A DNA stretch of 64,000 bases, taken from NCBI RefSeq assembly GCF_000737335.2, contig NZ_JMCC02000001.1, forward strand, positions 62,001 to 126,000, in the 5' to 3' direction. This DNA comes from Enhygromyxa salina. Its GTDB lineage: Bacteria; Myxococcota_A; Polyangia; Nannocystales; Nannocystaceae. This document shows, one piece after another, positions 1 through 8,948 of this stretch. Positions within the stretch are counted from its first letter, which is position 1; the number at the start of each line of letters is the position of its first letter. The position numbers and the translations under genes are program-made. The notes under the pieces are model-generated. The model saw only the letters and a list, made by a program, of their open reading frames with translations. It had not been told where the DNA came from and did not search any database.

Positions 1-173
1 AGATCACCCACAGTCGTTACGAGTGCGCCGACGATGACGAAAGCGACTGCTGTGTGCGCGAGTCCGTCGAGGCCGCCCGCGCTGCGTCGTGGATCTACGC
101 GCCGAGCTCGGGCGCTCCCCACACCTGGATCGTCGACGAGGCCAGCGCCACGGACGACGGCGAGTGCGAGTGA
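1..173 (+). CDS. C-terminal fragment of a hypothetical protein (5' truncated by window edge)
   Basis: An open frame enters from the left edge (first full codon at position 3) and stops at TGA 171-173, giving 56 residues. The peptide is acidic and contains three Cys, two adjacent (DCCVRES), and ends in DDGECE. There is no recognisable family. It is a gene end only because the start lies outside the window, so function cannot be assigned. Confidence 0.45.
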   Translation, partial: ITHSRYECADDDESDCCVRESVEAARAASWIYAPSSGAPHTWIVDEASATDDGECE

Positions 174-237
174 TGAGGTCTCCTCTCCACTATCGTCGGA
201 TTGACACCAACGGTGGTCGCAGATAGCATTTTGGGCC

Positions 238-495
238 ATGTTCGATGTCTTTGACGCTGAACGCCTCTGCCCAGTGTGCGATTTGGTGACTTTTAGTCCG
301 GTCATATTGCAAATCCAAACGCAGCTGCCGTTGATCAATCGCCTGCGTTATTATGGCGTGGGCGATGCGATCGAGATTCCCGACACGAGCTCTGCTTGGG
401 CCGTGACAGCGACGACGACGACGACCTCGATTCAAACGACGGTTGAGGCCCCAGGCCCGAGCGCATCGCACCGCGGCAGCGGGGGCAGTTCATGA
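238..495 (+). CDS. Possible small protein with CPVC motif
   Basis: 85 codons from ATG. The first 60 residues look coding: a CPVC knuckle, an IQTQ strand and YGVGDAIEIP. The rest is Thr/Ser-rich low complexity, over a run of five GAC-like triplets that could be a slippage site. The TGA overlaps the ATG of the next ORF (ATGA at 492-495), which supports coupled translation. No family is recognised. It could also be a remnant whose C-terminus has shifted frame. Confidence 0.35.
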   Translation: MFDVFDAERLCPVCDLVTFSPVILQIQTQLPLINRLRYYGVGDAIEIPDTSSAWAVTATTTTTSIQTTVEAPGPSASHRGSGGSS

Positions 496-836
496 CGTGC
501 CTGATTCCCGACCCGCCGCCGGCACCCGAGCCGCGTTGGTCAGGCAGCGGGTACCTCGAGCTCGAGGCCGAAGGCTTACCTGGCGCCGTCGAGGTCCGCA
601 TCTCCACCTACACGGACGAGGGCGTCACCTTGCAGCCGATCAAGCTCCCCGTCGGCACCGTCATCGCCTCGGGCGAGGCCGAGCATACGGTCGCCGGTAC
701 CCCTGATGACGAATTGGTGGTGCCAGTCGACGAACAGCTGGCCAAGGCCCCGTGGGAGAGCTTCAAAGATCCGTATGGGAAGGTCGACTGGCCGATCACG
801 TTCACGGTGACGACCCCCCCGGTCACGAGCCGCTGA
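492..836 (+). CDS. Hypothetical small protein, possibly the N-terminal part of a frameshifted gene
   Basis: 114 residues from an ATG that overlaps the preceding stop by 4 bp. The composition is that of a beta-rich soluble protein (YLELEAEG, VEVRISTY, LPVGTVIASGEAE). There is no signal peptide and no recognised domain. Just before the stop there is a run of seven C (814-820). The next frame stays open across this run and encodes further plausible protein, so the stop at 834-836 may be a frameshift product rather than the natural end. Confidence 0.45.
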   Translation: MTCLIPDPPPAPEPRWSGSGYLELEAEGLPGAVEVRISTYTDEGVTLQPIKLPVGTVIASGEAEHTVAGTPDDELVVPVDEQLAKAPWESFKDPYGKVDWPITFTVTTPPVTSR

Positions 837-1159
837 CCGCGACGACGCGGACTTCGCCGGAAACCCCGGCTGTCCCAAGCAGGTCGTCGCTGGAAGCGGC
901 AGCAACCAAGGGCCGACCTTCAAGACAATGAAGGCGTGGGCCAGCGATCAATTGCCGAAGCTTGCGGGTGCGCTGAACAAGGGTCGGGAAAAATAGCTCG
1001 ATACGCGGTAGAAGAACACCCACCCCAGCGTCGCGTCTCATCACCTGCCCCATCCACAAAAAGCGCGTCAAGAAGCCCGACGACCCCGCCGAAGCGAAGC
1101 GTTTCGATGACCTCGATGCCAAGGTCCAAGACATCGTGAACGCTGCCCGCCTCCGATGA
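811..1159 (+). pseudogene. Frame-broken continuation downstream of the 114-residue ORF
   Basis: Frame 1 is open from 811 to TAG 994-996 and reads plausible protein without a start (DADFAGNPGCPKQVV ... LPKLAGALNKG). Frame 2 then continues to TGA 1157-1159 with a charged, coding-like tail (LITCPIHKKRVKKPDD ... KVQDIVNAARLR). The junctions fall at homopolymers, C7 at 814-820 and A5 at 989-993. The simplest reading is one decayed gene (or two sequencing indels) running from 492 to 1159. Family unknown. Confidence 0.3.
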
Positions 1160-1498
1160 GCACCATGTCTGAACCACGGCAACATGTGCGGTACCTGCCT
1201 CCTCCCTTTGTCGGAGATCAATGGATGATGTTCGGCCAAGGGTTCACGCTCGAGGGCCCGCTTCCGCAGGGACTGGGTGATGATGCCAACCTGCTCGATG
1301 CCAATCCGAGGATGCGCCTGACATGTGTGTTCGTCCAGACGAGCACGGGGAATTTCCGCAACGCAGCGGCTCTTGTAGCATTGTGTGACGAGCCGGATGT
1401 CGCGGTGGATTGCGCGACCTGTCTGTCACGACCGCAAGCTATGCGCCGACATGCCTCAGCTCCGCACCTAACCCGGAACGAACTTAGGGTGTGCAGCG
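1160..1498. other. Stretch without a convincing gene
   Basis: A plus-strand ORF begins at ATG 1156 (overlapping TGA 1157-1159) and runs to 1575, but its last third is antisense to the oxidoreductase gene. Its composition is not convincing. I see no hairpin or promoter that can be defended here. Confidence 0.4.
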
Positions 1499-3148
1499 CT
1501 AGATCGGAAGGGCGGACCGGGCCGAGCTGGGCAGCGGGGACTCGTGGCCGGGTTGCTTGCTGGGGATCTTGCTGATCGCTCGCTCGGCGAGCGCGGTGAT
1601 CGTGAGGCTGGGGTTGACGCCAGGGTTGGCCGAGATCGCGGCGCCGTCGATCACGTACATGCCCTCGTAGCCGAACACGCGGTGCTGCGGGTCGATCACG
1701 CCCTCGTTGGCGGTGCGACCCATGCACGCGCCGCCAAGAATGTGTGCGGTCGTGGGGATGTTGAGGGCGGTCTCGGTGACCATTGAGCCGGCGAAGCCTT
1801 GGACACGGTCGGCGACCGCGGCGGCGAGCTCGGTGGCTTCGGGGATCGAGGCGGTTGGAGCCTGGCCATGCTCGAGGTCGCTGCCCATGTGCTTGCGCAG
1901 CGCGCCCTTGCGGCGGAATCGGAGCGTGCCGTCGGCCGAGCGCATGTACAGCAAGATGATCGTGTACTTGGCCCAGTCGGGGACGAAGTAGCTCTTGAGA
2001 AAGTGCCGTGGACTGGTGATCGCGCGGCCCATGGCCTGGAACAGCTTGACGATGCCAGGGGCGGTGCCGCCAACGTGGGGGGCCATGAGCGTGCGGAAGA
2101 AGCCCGAGCCGGCGCCGTAGCGGACGACCTCGAGGTGCGACTGCGGGTCGGTCTGATAGATCGATCCAATCGACACGCCCTTGCTGAGATCCCGCTCGCG
2201 CTGCTCGCTGACCACACCGATCAGCGACTCCGAGTTGGTGCGGATCCGCCGGCCAACCTGCGCTGACAGCCGCGGCAGCGAGCCCTCGCGCAGCCGCAGC
2301 AGCAGGTCCACGCTGCCGAGCACGCCAGCCGAGAAGATCACCTGCTTGGCGGTGTAGCGGTTGCGCTTGCGCAGCGCGCCGAACAGGCCCTTGCCTTCTT
2401 TGGTCAGGATCTCGTAGCCGCCGCTGCCGTCGCCGGGCGCGAGCGGGCGGACGTCAACGACCTCGCAGTCGGCGCGCAGGGTCAGACCAAGCTTGCGCGC
2501 GAGGTACAGGTAGTTCTTGTCGAGCGTGTTCTTGGCGCCGTGGCGGCAGCCGGTCATGCACGCGCCGCACTTGATGCAGCCCGTCCGCGCGGGGCCGTGA
2601 CCTTCGAAGTAGGGATCGGGCGCGGTCACCCCTGGCTGGCCCTCGGACTCACCACCAAAATAAACGGCGACGTGGGTCGACTCGAAGGCCTGCGGCTGGC
2701 CGCGATCTTCCGCGATCTGCTTCAAGATCCGATCGGGTGGGGTCAAGAACGGGACCGGAACCGCGCCAAGCATGCGCCGCGCGACCGCGTAGTGGGGCAT
2801 GAGCTCCTGCTCCCAGTCCGACAGCTCCGCCCACGCGGGGCTCTGGAAAAAATCGCGCTTGGGGATCGGCAAGGTGTTGGCGTAGACCAGCGAGCCGCCG
2901 CCGACGCCAGCGCCAGCGAGCACGGTGACGTGCTTGAAGAAGCGCATCTGGAAGATGCCGCGAAAGCCCAGGCGCGGCATCCATAGCCAGCGACGCAGGT
3001 TCCAGTTGGTCTTGGGAAAGTCCTTGGCCTGAAACTCGGCGCCCTTCTCTAGCATGAGCACGTCGTAGCCCTTCTCGAGCAGGCGCAGGGCGGAGACGCT
3101 GCCGCCGAAGCCGGAGCCGATGACGGCGAAGTCGTGATCGAAGGGCAT
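1499..3148 (-). CDS. GMC-family FAD-dependent oxidoreductase (cholesterol-oxidase-like)
   Basis: 549 residues. The N-terminal Rossmann nucleotide-binding motif is GSGFGGS (11-17), followed by an Asp/Glu-type FAD site (LMLEKG). Residues 190-212 contain four spaced Cys (191, 194, 197, 201) in a CxxCxxCxxxC arrangement followed by GAKNTLDKNYL. This block is typical of the cholesterol-oxidase-like branch of GMC enzymes in bacteria. The C-terminal GMC signature is present (GVNPSLTITALAERA). Predicted to oxidise an alcohol, probably a sterol or other bulky substrate, using FAD; substrate not determinable. It is divergent from the serine hydrolase gene across a 109-bp gap. The start is well supported because the FAD motif follows at the usual distance. 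Confidence 0.9.
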   Translation of the reverse strand: MPFDHDFAVIGSGFGGSVSALRLLEKGYDVLMLEKGAEFQAKDFPKTNWNLRRWLWMPRLGFRGIFQMRFFKHVTVLAGAGVGGGSLVYANTLPIPKRDFFQSPAWAELSDWEQELMPHYAVARRMLGAVPVPFLTPPDRILKQIAEDRGQPQAFESTHVAVYFGGESEGQPGVTAPDPYFEGHGPARTGCIKCGACMTGCRHGAKNTLDKNYLYLARKLGLTLRADCEVVDVRPLAPGDGSGGYEILTKEGKGLFGALRKRNRYTAKQVIFSAGVLGSVDLLLRLREGSLPRLSAQVGRRIRTNSESLIGVVSEQRERDLSKGVSIGSIYQTDPQSHLEVVRYGAGSGFFRTLMAPHVGGTAPGIVKLFQAMGRAITSPRHFLKSYFVPDWAKYTIILLYMRSADGTLRFRRKGALRKHMGSDLEHGQAPTASIPEATELAAAVADRVQGFAGSMVTETALNIPTTAHILGGACMGRTANEGVIDPQHRVFGYEGMYVIDGAAISANPGVNPSLTITALAERAISKIPSKQPGHESPLPSSARSALPI

Positions 3149-3156
3149 CGTGCTCG

Positions 3157-3173
3157 ATTGTTAGCATGACAAT
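3157..3173. promoter_or_regulatory. Inverted repeat in a divergent promoter region
   Basis: ATTGT and ACAAT arms separated by 7 bases lie in the 109-bp gap between the divergent oxidoreductase and hydrolase genes. The local AT content is higher than the surroundings. It could be an operator; no regulator gene is adjacent. Confidence 0.3.
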
Positions 3174-3257
3174 TGGTTTGTCACGAATGCTCGGGCGACG
3201 GCTCTTGGCGGCGGCCGAAGGTGTGTGGCAGGCTGCCGGTCCCCCGACGAATCAACC

Positions 3258-4367
3258 ATGCGCTGGACCGTGCTCGTGATATTCGCCCTGTTGGGCCTCG
3301 TCGGTTGCGCCGGGCCGATCGGCGATCGCTACGGGTCGTACACCCAGCCGCCGCAGCTAGACGATGGCTGGCCAGTCGCGGACGCGGCCGCGAAGGGGGT
3401 CGACGTGTCGGCGCTCGAACGGATGAGCCGCGGCTTGGCCAGCCACGGCTTCGTGCAGCTGCGATCGATGCTGCTGGTCCGTGACGGGGCGCTGGTGTTC
3501 GAGCTCTATGATCGGCCGTCTCGCGCCCGCGCGCTGCAAGACCTTCGCTCGACCACCAAGAGCGTGACCGGTCTGCTCGTCGCCGAGGCCGCCGCCCGCG
3601 GACACCTCGACCTCGACGCGCCCGTCCTGCCCCACCTCACCCCTGATCCCGCGAGCTTCGACGCGGACTGGCAGACCACGACGTGGCGTCAGCTGCTCAC
3701 GATGCGCAGTGGCCTGGCGTGCAACGACCACGACGCGGGCAGCCCTGGCCACGAAGAGCGGATGTATGCCTCGCGTGATTGGGTCGCGTTTTGGCTGAAG
3801 GTGCCACGCGAGGGCCCAGCCGGAGCGCAAGGGCGCTACTGCACGGGCAATGCGGTCGCGCTTGGCCGCGCGCTCGAGAGCGCCGTGGGCGAGCCCGTCG
3901 ATGCCTGGGCCGCGCGTGTCCTGTTCAGCCCGCTCGGGATCACCGACGCGCGCTGGGCCACCTACGCAGGCGGTGATCGGGTCGACACGGGCGGTCACTT
4001 GCGCCTGCGCCCTCGCGACCTCGCCCGGATCGGACAGCTCGTGCTCGAGGGCGGATCGTGGCAGGGCGCTGCCGTGCTCAGCCCGGCAGCGGTCGCGGCC
4101 AGCGTCGCCCCGATCAGTCGGCTGGAGGGCAGCGACTACGGGCTATTGTGGTGGGTGTCCACATTCGAATCCGTCGATGGCCGCGCGCTTCGGGTCTGGG
4201 AGACCCGCGGCAACGGGGGCCAGCATCTATTTGTGCTGCCCGAGCTCGGGCTCGTCGCAAGCTTTACGGGTGGCGCCTACAACCACCCCGACGCCGCGCT
4301 GCCCTACGCGCTGATGGCTCGCCACGTGCTGCCCGCGCTAGGCGTTCAGGTTTCCCCGAACATCTGA
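3258..4367 (+). CDS. Serine hydrolase lipoprotein, beta-lactamase class C/esterase-like
   Basis: 369 residues from ATG 3258; a longer in-frame start at 3225 would disrupt the signal peptide. The N-terminus MRWTVLVIFALLGLVGC is a lipoprotein signal with the lipidated Cys at 17. The penicillin-binding-protein/class-C motifs follow: SxxK as STTK (98-101), a Tyr motif (YCTGNAVALGRAL) and a terminal GNGGQ in place of KTG. This matches the periplasmic or outer-membrane serine hydrolases (esterase, peptidase) rather than a true beta-lactamase. Probably exported and membrane-anchored. Confidence 0.85.
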   Translation: MRWTVLVIFALLGLVGCAGPIGDRYGSYTQPPQLDDGWPVADAAAKGVDVSALERMSRGLASHGFVQLRSMLLVRDGALVFELYDRPSRARALQDLRSTTKSVTGLLVAEAAARGHLDLDAPVLPHLTPDPASFDADWQTTTWRQLLTMRSGLACNDHDAGSPGHEERMYASRDWVAFWLKVPREGPAGAQGRYCTGNAVALGRALESAVGEPVDAWAARVLFSPLGITDARWATYAGGDRVDTGGHLRLRPRDLARIGQLVLEGGSWQGAAVLSPAAVAASVAPISRLEGSDYGLLWWVSTFESVDGRALRVWETRGNGGQHLFVLPELGLVASFTGGAYNHPDAALPYALMARHVLPALGVQVSPNI

Positions 4368-4433
4368 GTCTGCGCGCGGCCCAGCTCATGTTCGCCATGT
4401 CCAGCTCGCGGTGCCATGTTCCTCGCCGCCCAA

Positions 4434-5633
4434 CTACCCGTCGCCAAACACGACCATGGCGAGGGACAGGTTCGCGTGGACGTTGCCAGCGTTGCCCGCC
4501 GGGCCTTGCTCGCCAAAGGTACACAGCCCGAGGATCGGGGCGTCGCCCAGCACGCCAAGGTGCTCTTGCAGGGCGCTGTGCAGATCGTCGCCCACGGCGC
4601 CAGCACAGCCCGCGCAGTAGATCAGCAGCGCCGCCCGAACCTCGTGGTCTTCGATCTTGGCCTGCTCGAGCGCACGCTGCAGCAGCAGCGCCACGCTGCC
4701 GGTCAGGCGCTGCGGATCACTGTGCATTCGATACAGTCGCTGGCGGTTGTTGACGCGGGCAAACACCGAGACTGCGCCAGTGTCGGCTTCAATCTGGGCC
4801 GGGTGGATCGTTAGGTAGTGCATGCCGCGGCCGGTGTCGAGCCGCAGCCCCAGGGGCGCGAGCGCGCTCTGGGTCAGGATCGTCCCGCCCGCCGCAATTT
4901 GGTCGGCGATGCTCTCGCCAAGCCACTCGCGCAGCTTGTTCGCGGCGGGCTCACCGTCGAGGGTGAGCAAGCAGCGGTCGTCGGCCTGGGTGACGAGCGC
5001 GCTGTCACGGGTCGCCGAATACGGGGCGAGCAGGGCTCCGCCACAGCGAAGCGAGCCGCACACGCCGGCCAGCGAGAGCGCGTTGGCGTGGACCGAGTCA
5101 TTTGTGATCACCTTCCAGTCGCCGCGCAGCGAGTCGTCGGCCGCGCTGCCACCAAACGCGGGCACCCCCGGGAACACGTCGTTGACACCCGCGAGCAGCC
5201 CCTCTTCGGCGCCGGGGGCTGCGTTGAAGAGCAGCAACTTTGGCTGGCTTGGCAGCCGGTCGCGCAGCTGTTCGGCGACGTGACGGCCAGTCGCGCGGGG
5301 ATCGCCTGCGTCGATCGGCGAGCCGCTCACGCCAAAGCTGACCCCCTCACCCGCGAGCAGCAGCACCCCCAGCGAACCGTTGGGCCCGCGGGTGATACCC
5401 CGCGCGCCAAGCAACCCAATCGAAGTGGTGAGTCCATGCAGCGGCACCCGGGGGAGTTGCTCGCGGATCCGCTTTACGACGGCGTGTACGTTGAATCCAA
5501 CCGTGGTCCCGAGTATCGCCAGGCCAGGCGTCAGGCCCTCGAGCCTCGCCAGCGCGCTGGCGAGCGCTTCGTCGACCGCTTCGGCCTCCGAGGCTGCGAC
5601 GCTGGTGCCCAATCCTGCGAGAAATCGTGACAT
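4434..5633 (-). CDS. FIST N/C-domain sensory protein
   Basis: 399 residues from ATG 5633 (MSRFLAGLGTSVAAS). A longer reading frame exists upstream but is not protein-like. The sequence fits the FIST family. The FIST-N half includes LEGLTPGLAILGTT and the GLLLLxGEGVSFGVSGSP-like stretch. The FIST-C half contains LTLDGEPAANKLREWLGE and ends with an AALLIYCAGC block. FIST proteins are predicted small-ligand sensors acting in signal transduction, usually beside kinases or chemoreceptors; none is adjacent here. Cytoplasmic, with no signal peptide. Confidence 0.8.
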   Translation of the reverse strand: MSRFLAGLGTSVAASEAEAVDEALASALARLEGLTPGLAILGTTVGFNVHAVVKRIREQLPRVPLHGLTTSIGLLGARGITRGPNGSLGVLLLAGEGVSFGVSGSPIDAGDPRATGRHVAEQLRDRLPSQPKLLLFNAAPGAEEGLLAGVNDVFPGVPAFGGSAADDSLRGDWKVITNDSVHANALSLAGVCGSLRCGGALLAPYSATRDSALVTQADDRCLLTLDGEPAANKLREWLGESIADQIAAGGTILTQSALAPLGLRLDTGRGMHYLTIHPAQIEADTGAVSVFARVNNRQRLYRMHSDPQRLTGSVALLLQRALEQAKIEDHEVRAALLIYCAGCAGAVGDDLHSALQEHLGVLGDAPILGLCTFGEQGPAGNAGNVHANLSLAMVVFGDG

Positions 5634-5726
5634 CGAGTGGCGAGCAATGCTGCTACACCAAAAGCGTATATCAGCTCTTGCTCGCGTGCAGCGGTTGTTA
5701 TTGCGCACCCAACTTTGCGCGCGCGC

Positions 5727-6377
5727 TCAGGTCCCCCAGCGCTGTGACGAGAACGCGACAAACACGGCAACCCAGCGCTCTCGCAGCTTGACGCGGCCAT
5801 CCTCCACGATCGCGGGGAACCACAGCAGCAGCGCGCCGTCTTGCCACGCGCCATCGCGCTTGGAAAACCCCGCGTCGCTGCCCTGATTCATGTGGACCCG
5901 ATAGATCCCGGTTGCGGGCCGGAAGCCAAAGTGTGGGTCGGGCTCGTGCGTGGGACCAAAGCGCTCACCGAACGCGTAGATCAGCGCGTCTTCATCACGC
6001 AGCGCTCGACCCACCCACAGGTCCAGCAGCTCGTTGAAGTCATCGTCGGGGCCCGGCACATCCCACGGGAGCTCGGACATGCGCTCGCGCGCCAGCAAGT
6101 TGTCGCGGACGTAGTCGAGCGCCGCGCCGCCCGAGCTTGGCGCCTGCCCACAAAATCCCAGCGGCAGCGCACGCAAGCGCTCGAGCAGCGGGTGCTCGAA
6201 GCGATCGTCGATCAGATAGAGCAGCTGCGAGGCCCCGGCCGAAGACCGCACGCTGACCGACACCCGGTAGTCCTCGCCGTTGTCGACGGCGTGAATGTGG
6301 TAGTGCGGCGTCCGCCCACGGCCCTGGCGGCTGGCGATCGGACGGGCCTTGAGCACGCCGTAGCGTTGAAGGGGCAT
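5727..6377 (-). CDS. DUF2278 family protein (YukJ-like)
   Basis: 216 residues from ATG 6377. The start MPLQRYGVLKARPI and the following HYHIHAVDNGEDYRVSVSV match the DUF2278 family opening, in which a short beta-rich protein begins with P-L-x-x-Y-G-V-L-K. The C-terminus holds the family's IYRVHMNQG and DGALLLWFP segments. Molecular function is not known for the family. The gene is divergent from the deiminase-like gene and in tandem with the FIST gene 94 bp downstream. Confidence 0.75.
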   Translation of the reverse strand: MPLQRYGVLKARPIASRQGRGRTPHYHIHAVDNGEDYRVSVSVRSSAGASQLLYLIDDRFEHPLLERLRALPLGFCGQAPSSGGAALDYVRDNLLARERMSELPWDVPGPDDDFNELLDLWVGRALRDEDALIYAFGERFGPTHEPDPHFGFRPATGIYRVHMNQGSDAGFSKRDGAWQDGALLLWFPAIVEDGRVKLRERWVAVFVAFSSQRWGT

Positions 6378-6534
6378 GCGCCACTCTAGCTGGTCTGGGC
6401 CGCGGTGAACCCCCGAAATCCCCCTCGCCAGCCCACGCCCGGGACCCGAATCCGCGCCCCCACCCGCCCTGGCGCGCGTCTGAGCAAAAGATCCACGACA
6501 GCCGGCTGCAGTGTGAGTAGCATCGCCAAGAACC

Positions 6535-7647
6535 GTGAACATCATCGCCGCGCTGCTGCTCGCCAGCTTGAACCCAAACATGGATCGGGCGGACAGCGTC
6601 CCCGGCTTGGTGACCCGCTCGGTCGTGATCGAGACCCCGCGCGCGCAGCAACGGCTGTTGCGGGGCGACTATGAGCGGCCCGATCGCGTGGTGTTGGTCT
6701 ACATCGATCTGTGGCCTCGGCTGCTCGATACGCTGGCGAGCCAAGTGTTGGCCAGCGACACCGAGCTGAGCGTGCTGTACCAGCTCGACTCGAGTCGTGG
6801 CCAGGCGCGCGCGTGGGTCCGCGCGGTCGAGCGGCGCGAGCGGGCGCGGGGCAGCGCCGGGCAGATCGAGTTTGTCGAGTTTGGCACCGACACGGTCTGG
6901 GTCCGCGACTGGGGGCCCTTGCAGCTGACTGATCGGGTCGCTGACCCGCGCGGCATTGACCCGCGAGGGCGGCCACTGTGGCTCGACGCCGACTACATCG
7001 ACGAGGAGCGCGAGCGGGACGACGAGGCCGCGCTCGCGCTGGCCAGCATCCGCGGCGCCGCGATCGTGCCGCTGCCCCACGAGATCGACGGCGGCGCGTT
7101 CATCAGCAACGGCCAGGGCCTGTGCGTATTGACCTTCGGCTACATCGAGTTCGAGGGCTACGTCGAGGGCGAGCTCGAGGACATGCTTGGCCAGCTTGGC
7201 TGCTCGGTCACCGCGATCGTCCCAACGATGCTGCGCGAGGAGACCAAGCACGCCGACATGATCGCGCAGTTCGTGAGCCCGACCCGGGTGCTGTTGGCCG
7301 AGATCGATCCAGATCTCGATCTCGAAGACTCGCTGCGGCTCGACGAGGCCGAGCTGGGCCTGCGCCGGGCGGGGGCCGCGATGGGTCTCGACCTCGAGGT
7401 CGTCCGCGTGCCAACGCCGCCCACCATCAAGAACGTCACGCGCAGCTACGTCAACGGGCTGCGCCTCGGGGATCGCTTCTTGATGCCCAGCTACCCGCGA
7501 CAGCCCCGCAGCGCCAACCTACAGGCGCGCGCAGTGATAGAAGGGGCGCTCGATGGCGTGGAGGTGGTGATGGTCTCGGTTGACGAGCTCGAGAAGCTTG
7601 GCGGCGCGCTGCACTGCGCGGCGCTCGGCGTGTTCGAGGATCGTTGA
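6535..7647 (+). CDS. Agmatine/peptidylarginine deiminase-like protein (PAD_porph family)
   Basis: 370 residues from GTG 6535. Guanidino-group-modifying enzyme motifs are present: RDWGP at 124-128, the EIDGGAF strand-turn, a T-x-H-x-D type element (ETKHADMI), and the C-terminal GGALHC with the presumptive nucleophilic Cys361. The family hydrolyses agmatine or protein arginine to citrulline-type products plus ammonia. The first 12 residues are hydrophobic but short, so export is uncertain. The gene is convergent with the JmjC-like oxygenase gene. Substrate (free guanidine versus protein Arg) cannot be read from the sequence. Confidence 0.8.
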   Translation: MNIIAALLLASLNPNMDRADSVPGLVTRSVVIETPRAQQRLLRGDYERPDRVVLVYIDLWPRLLDTLASQVLASDTELSVLYQLDSSRGQARAWVRAVERRERARGSAGQIEFVEFGTDTVWVRDWGPLQLTDRVADPRGIDPRGRPLWLDADYIDEERERDDEAALALASIRGAAIVPLPHEIDGGAFISNGQGLCVLTFGYIEFEGYVEGELEDMLGQLGCSVTAIVPTMLREETKHADMIAQFVSPTRVLLAEIDPDLDLEDSLRLDEAELGLRRAGAAMGLDLEVVRVPTPPTIKNVTRSYVNGLRLGDRFLMPSYPRQPRSANLQARAVIEGALDGVEVVMVSVDELEKLGGALHCAALGVFEDR

Positions 7648-7665
7648 TCGCTGAGCCCGTGTGCC

Positions 7666-7693
7666 GGTCATGGAGGGTCATGGAGGGTCATGG
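7666..7693. repeat. Short tandem repeat, about 2.7 copies of a 10-bp unit
   Basis: The unit GGGTCATGGA repeats between the convergent deiminase and oxygenase genes. The last copy contains the stop codon of the oxygenase gene (7688-7690), so unit gain or loss could change the last codons of that protein. Confidence 0.6.
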
Positions 7694-8845
7694 GCGCAGA
7701 CAGCCCAGACTCACCAGCATGGTCAGGACCTCGAGCACGTCGGACTCGAGCAGGGATTGATCCGCGCAGCTGCCGATGACCTCGCTCACCGACACGCGCT
7801 CCGTCGCGTTGACCCGCTCGAACAGCCCCACCGCAGCCGGGATCGACGTGCGGTCCGGCCATTGAAAGGTTCGGCCGCACACGCCGATGATCAGGTGATC
7901 CTCCCAGCGCTCGTACACGATCCGGGCGCCAACGCGCCGCTGTAGCGACGCGTCGCGGGCGACGAAGGCGTGCTCGTCGGGCAGCGGCAGCGCGGCCCTG
8001 CCCGCCATGCTCTCGACCTCGAGCGCGGCGATGACCTCGTCGCGTGTGCGCGGCGAAGCGCGATCAATGACCATGCTCAGCGCCATCGAAGGCCCGACGG
8101 GCGCGAACCCATGCACGTGGGTGCCCGGCCAGAACACGATGTCGCCGGGCTCGAGCTCGAAGCGCAGCTGGGGCGGCTGGCGTGGGGTTGCGAGGCTGTT
8201 GGCGTCCTCGACCCAGCGCGCGTCTTCGCTGGTCAGGGTCAGCCCCTCCCAGAACATCGCGGTGCGCTGGCCGTGCACGACGTACTGAAACACCGCCTCT
8301 TGGTGCGGGTCGACGTGAAACCCGAACGGCGTCATTGGATAGTCGCCAACGAAGGCATTGTAGCGATAGCTGCGGGGCCCGGTCAGCGCCAGCACCGGAC
8401 CCAGCAGGGTCTGCAGCCGCTCGAGCGCGTCAAAGCTGGCGCACTCGAGCCCGGGGGCCTGCATGCCAAACTCACCGCCGAGCGCGGCGTGAGCGTCTTC
8501 GACCCACTGCGCGAACTCGTGGTCGGGGGTCGGCAAGAACGGCGCGGGCTCGAGCAGCATCGCGCCGGCCCTGTAGATCTCTGCTGGGCGGCCTGGATCC
8601 GGCGCGCCGTAGCTGGGCAGCTCCTCGACATCCAGCCCCCAGCTGCGCTTGAGCGCGTGGATCTTTTGTTGCGAGGTGCCGGCGCGCTCGCGCGGGTGCA
8701 CGCGCTTGATCCACTCGAACACCTCGGCGGTCTCGAACAGCGGCCCGACCCCGCGCAGCACCGCTGGGCTGCCGTCTTCGTAGAGCGCCCGCAGCTGGTC
8801 AGACACGCGAGCGAGCGAGGAGGCGAGGTCGTTGCGACGCGTCAC
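7688..8845 (-). CDS. JmjC/cupin-like Fe(II)/2-oxoglutarate oxygenase
   Basis: 385 residues, GTG start at 8845. The core is a cupin: FGFHVDPHQE supplies HxD metal ligands (His177, Asp179). The strand WPGTHVHGFAP (239-249) supplies the distal His. The GDIVFWPGTHVHG sequence and the C-terminal winged-helix-like half resemble bacterial JmjC-like ROXA-type hydroxylases that modify ribosomal proteins. This example lacks the exact YcfD/RoxA signature, so the substrate is unassigned. Cytoplasmic. Confidence 0.7.
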   Translation of the reverse strand: MTRRNDLASSLARVSDQLRALYEDGSPAVLRGVGPLFETAEVFEWIKRVHPRERAGTSQQKIHALKRSWGLDVEELPSYGAPDPGRPAEIYRAGAMLLEPAPFLPTPDHEFAQWVEDAHAALGGEFGMQAPGLECASFDALERLQTLLGPVLALTGPRSYRYNAFVGDYPMTPFGFHVDPHQEAVFQYVVHGQRTAMFWEGLTLTSEDARWVEDANSLATPRQPPQLRFELEPGDIVFWPGTHVHGFAPVGPSMALSMVIDRASPRTRDEVIAALEVESMAGRAALPLPDEHAFVARDASLQRRVGARIVYERWEDHLIIGVCGRTFQWPDRTSIPAAVGLFERVNATERVSVSEVIGSCADQSLLESDVLEVLTMLVSLGCLRP

Positions 8846-8948
8846 GCCCGTGGGTCTCGCAGCTTTGGCGGGCGGCGTAAAGCCGTGGCGGGTGGTGGCG
8901 AGCCTGCATGCGTCAGCGCGAGTCTGGCCGGACGCGCCGCGCGCGTGC

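Noticed and set aside
1156..1575. ORF starting with ATGA overlap at the left edge
   Set aside because: Its last 26 codons are antisense to the GMC gene and the composition is poor; kept only as a note.
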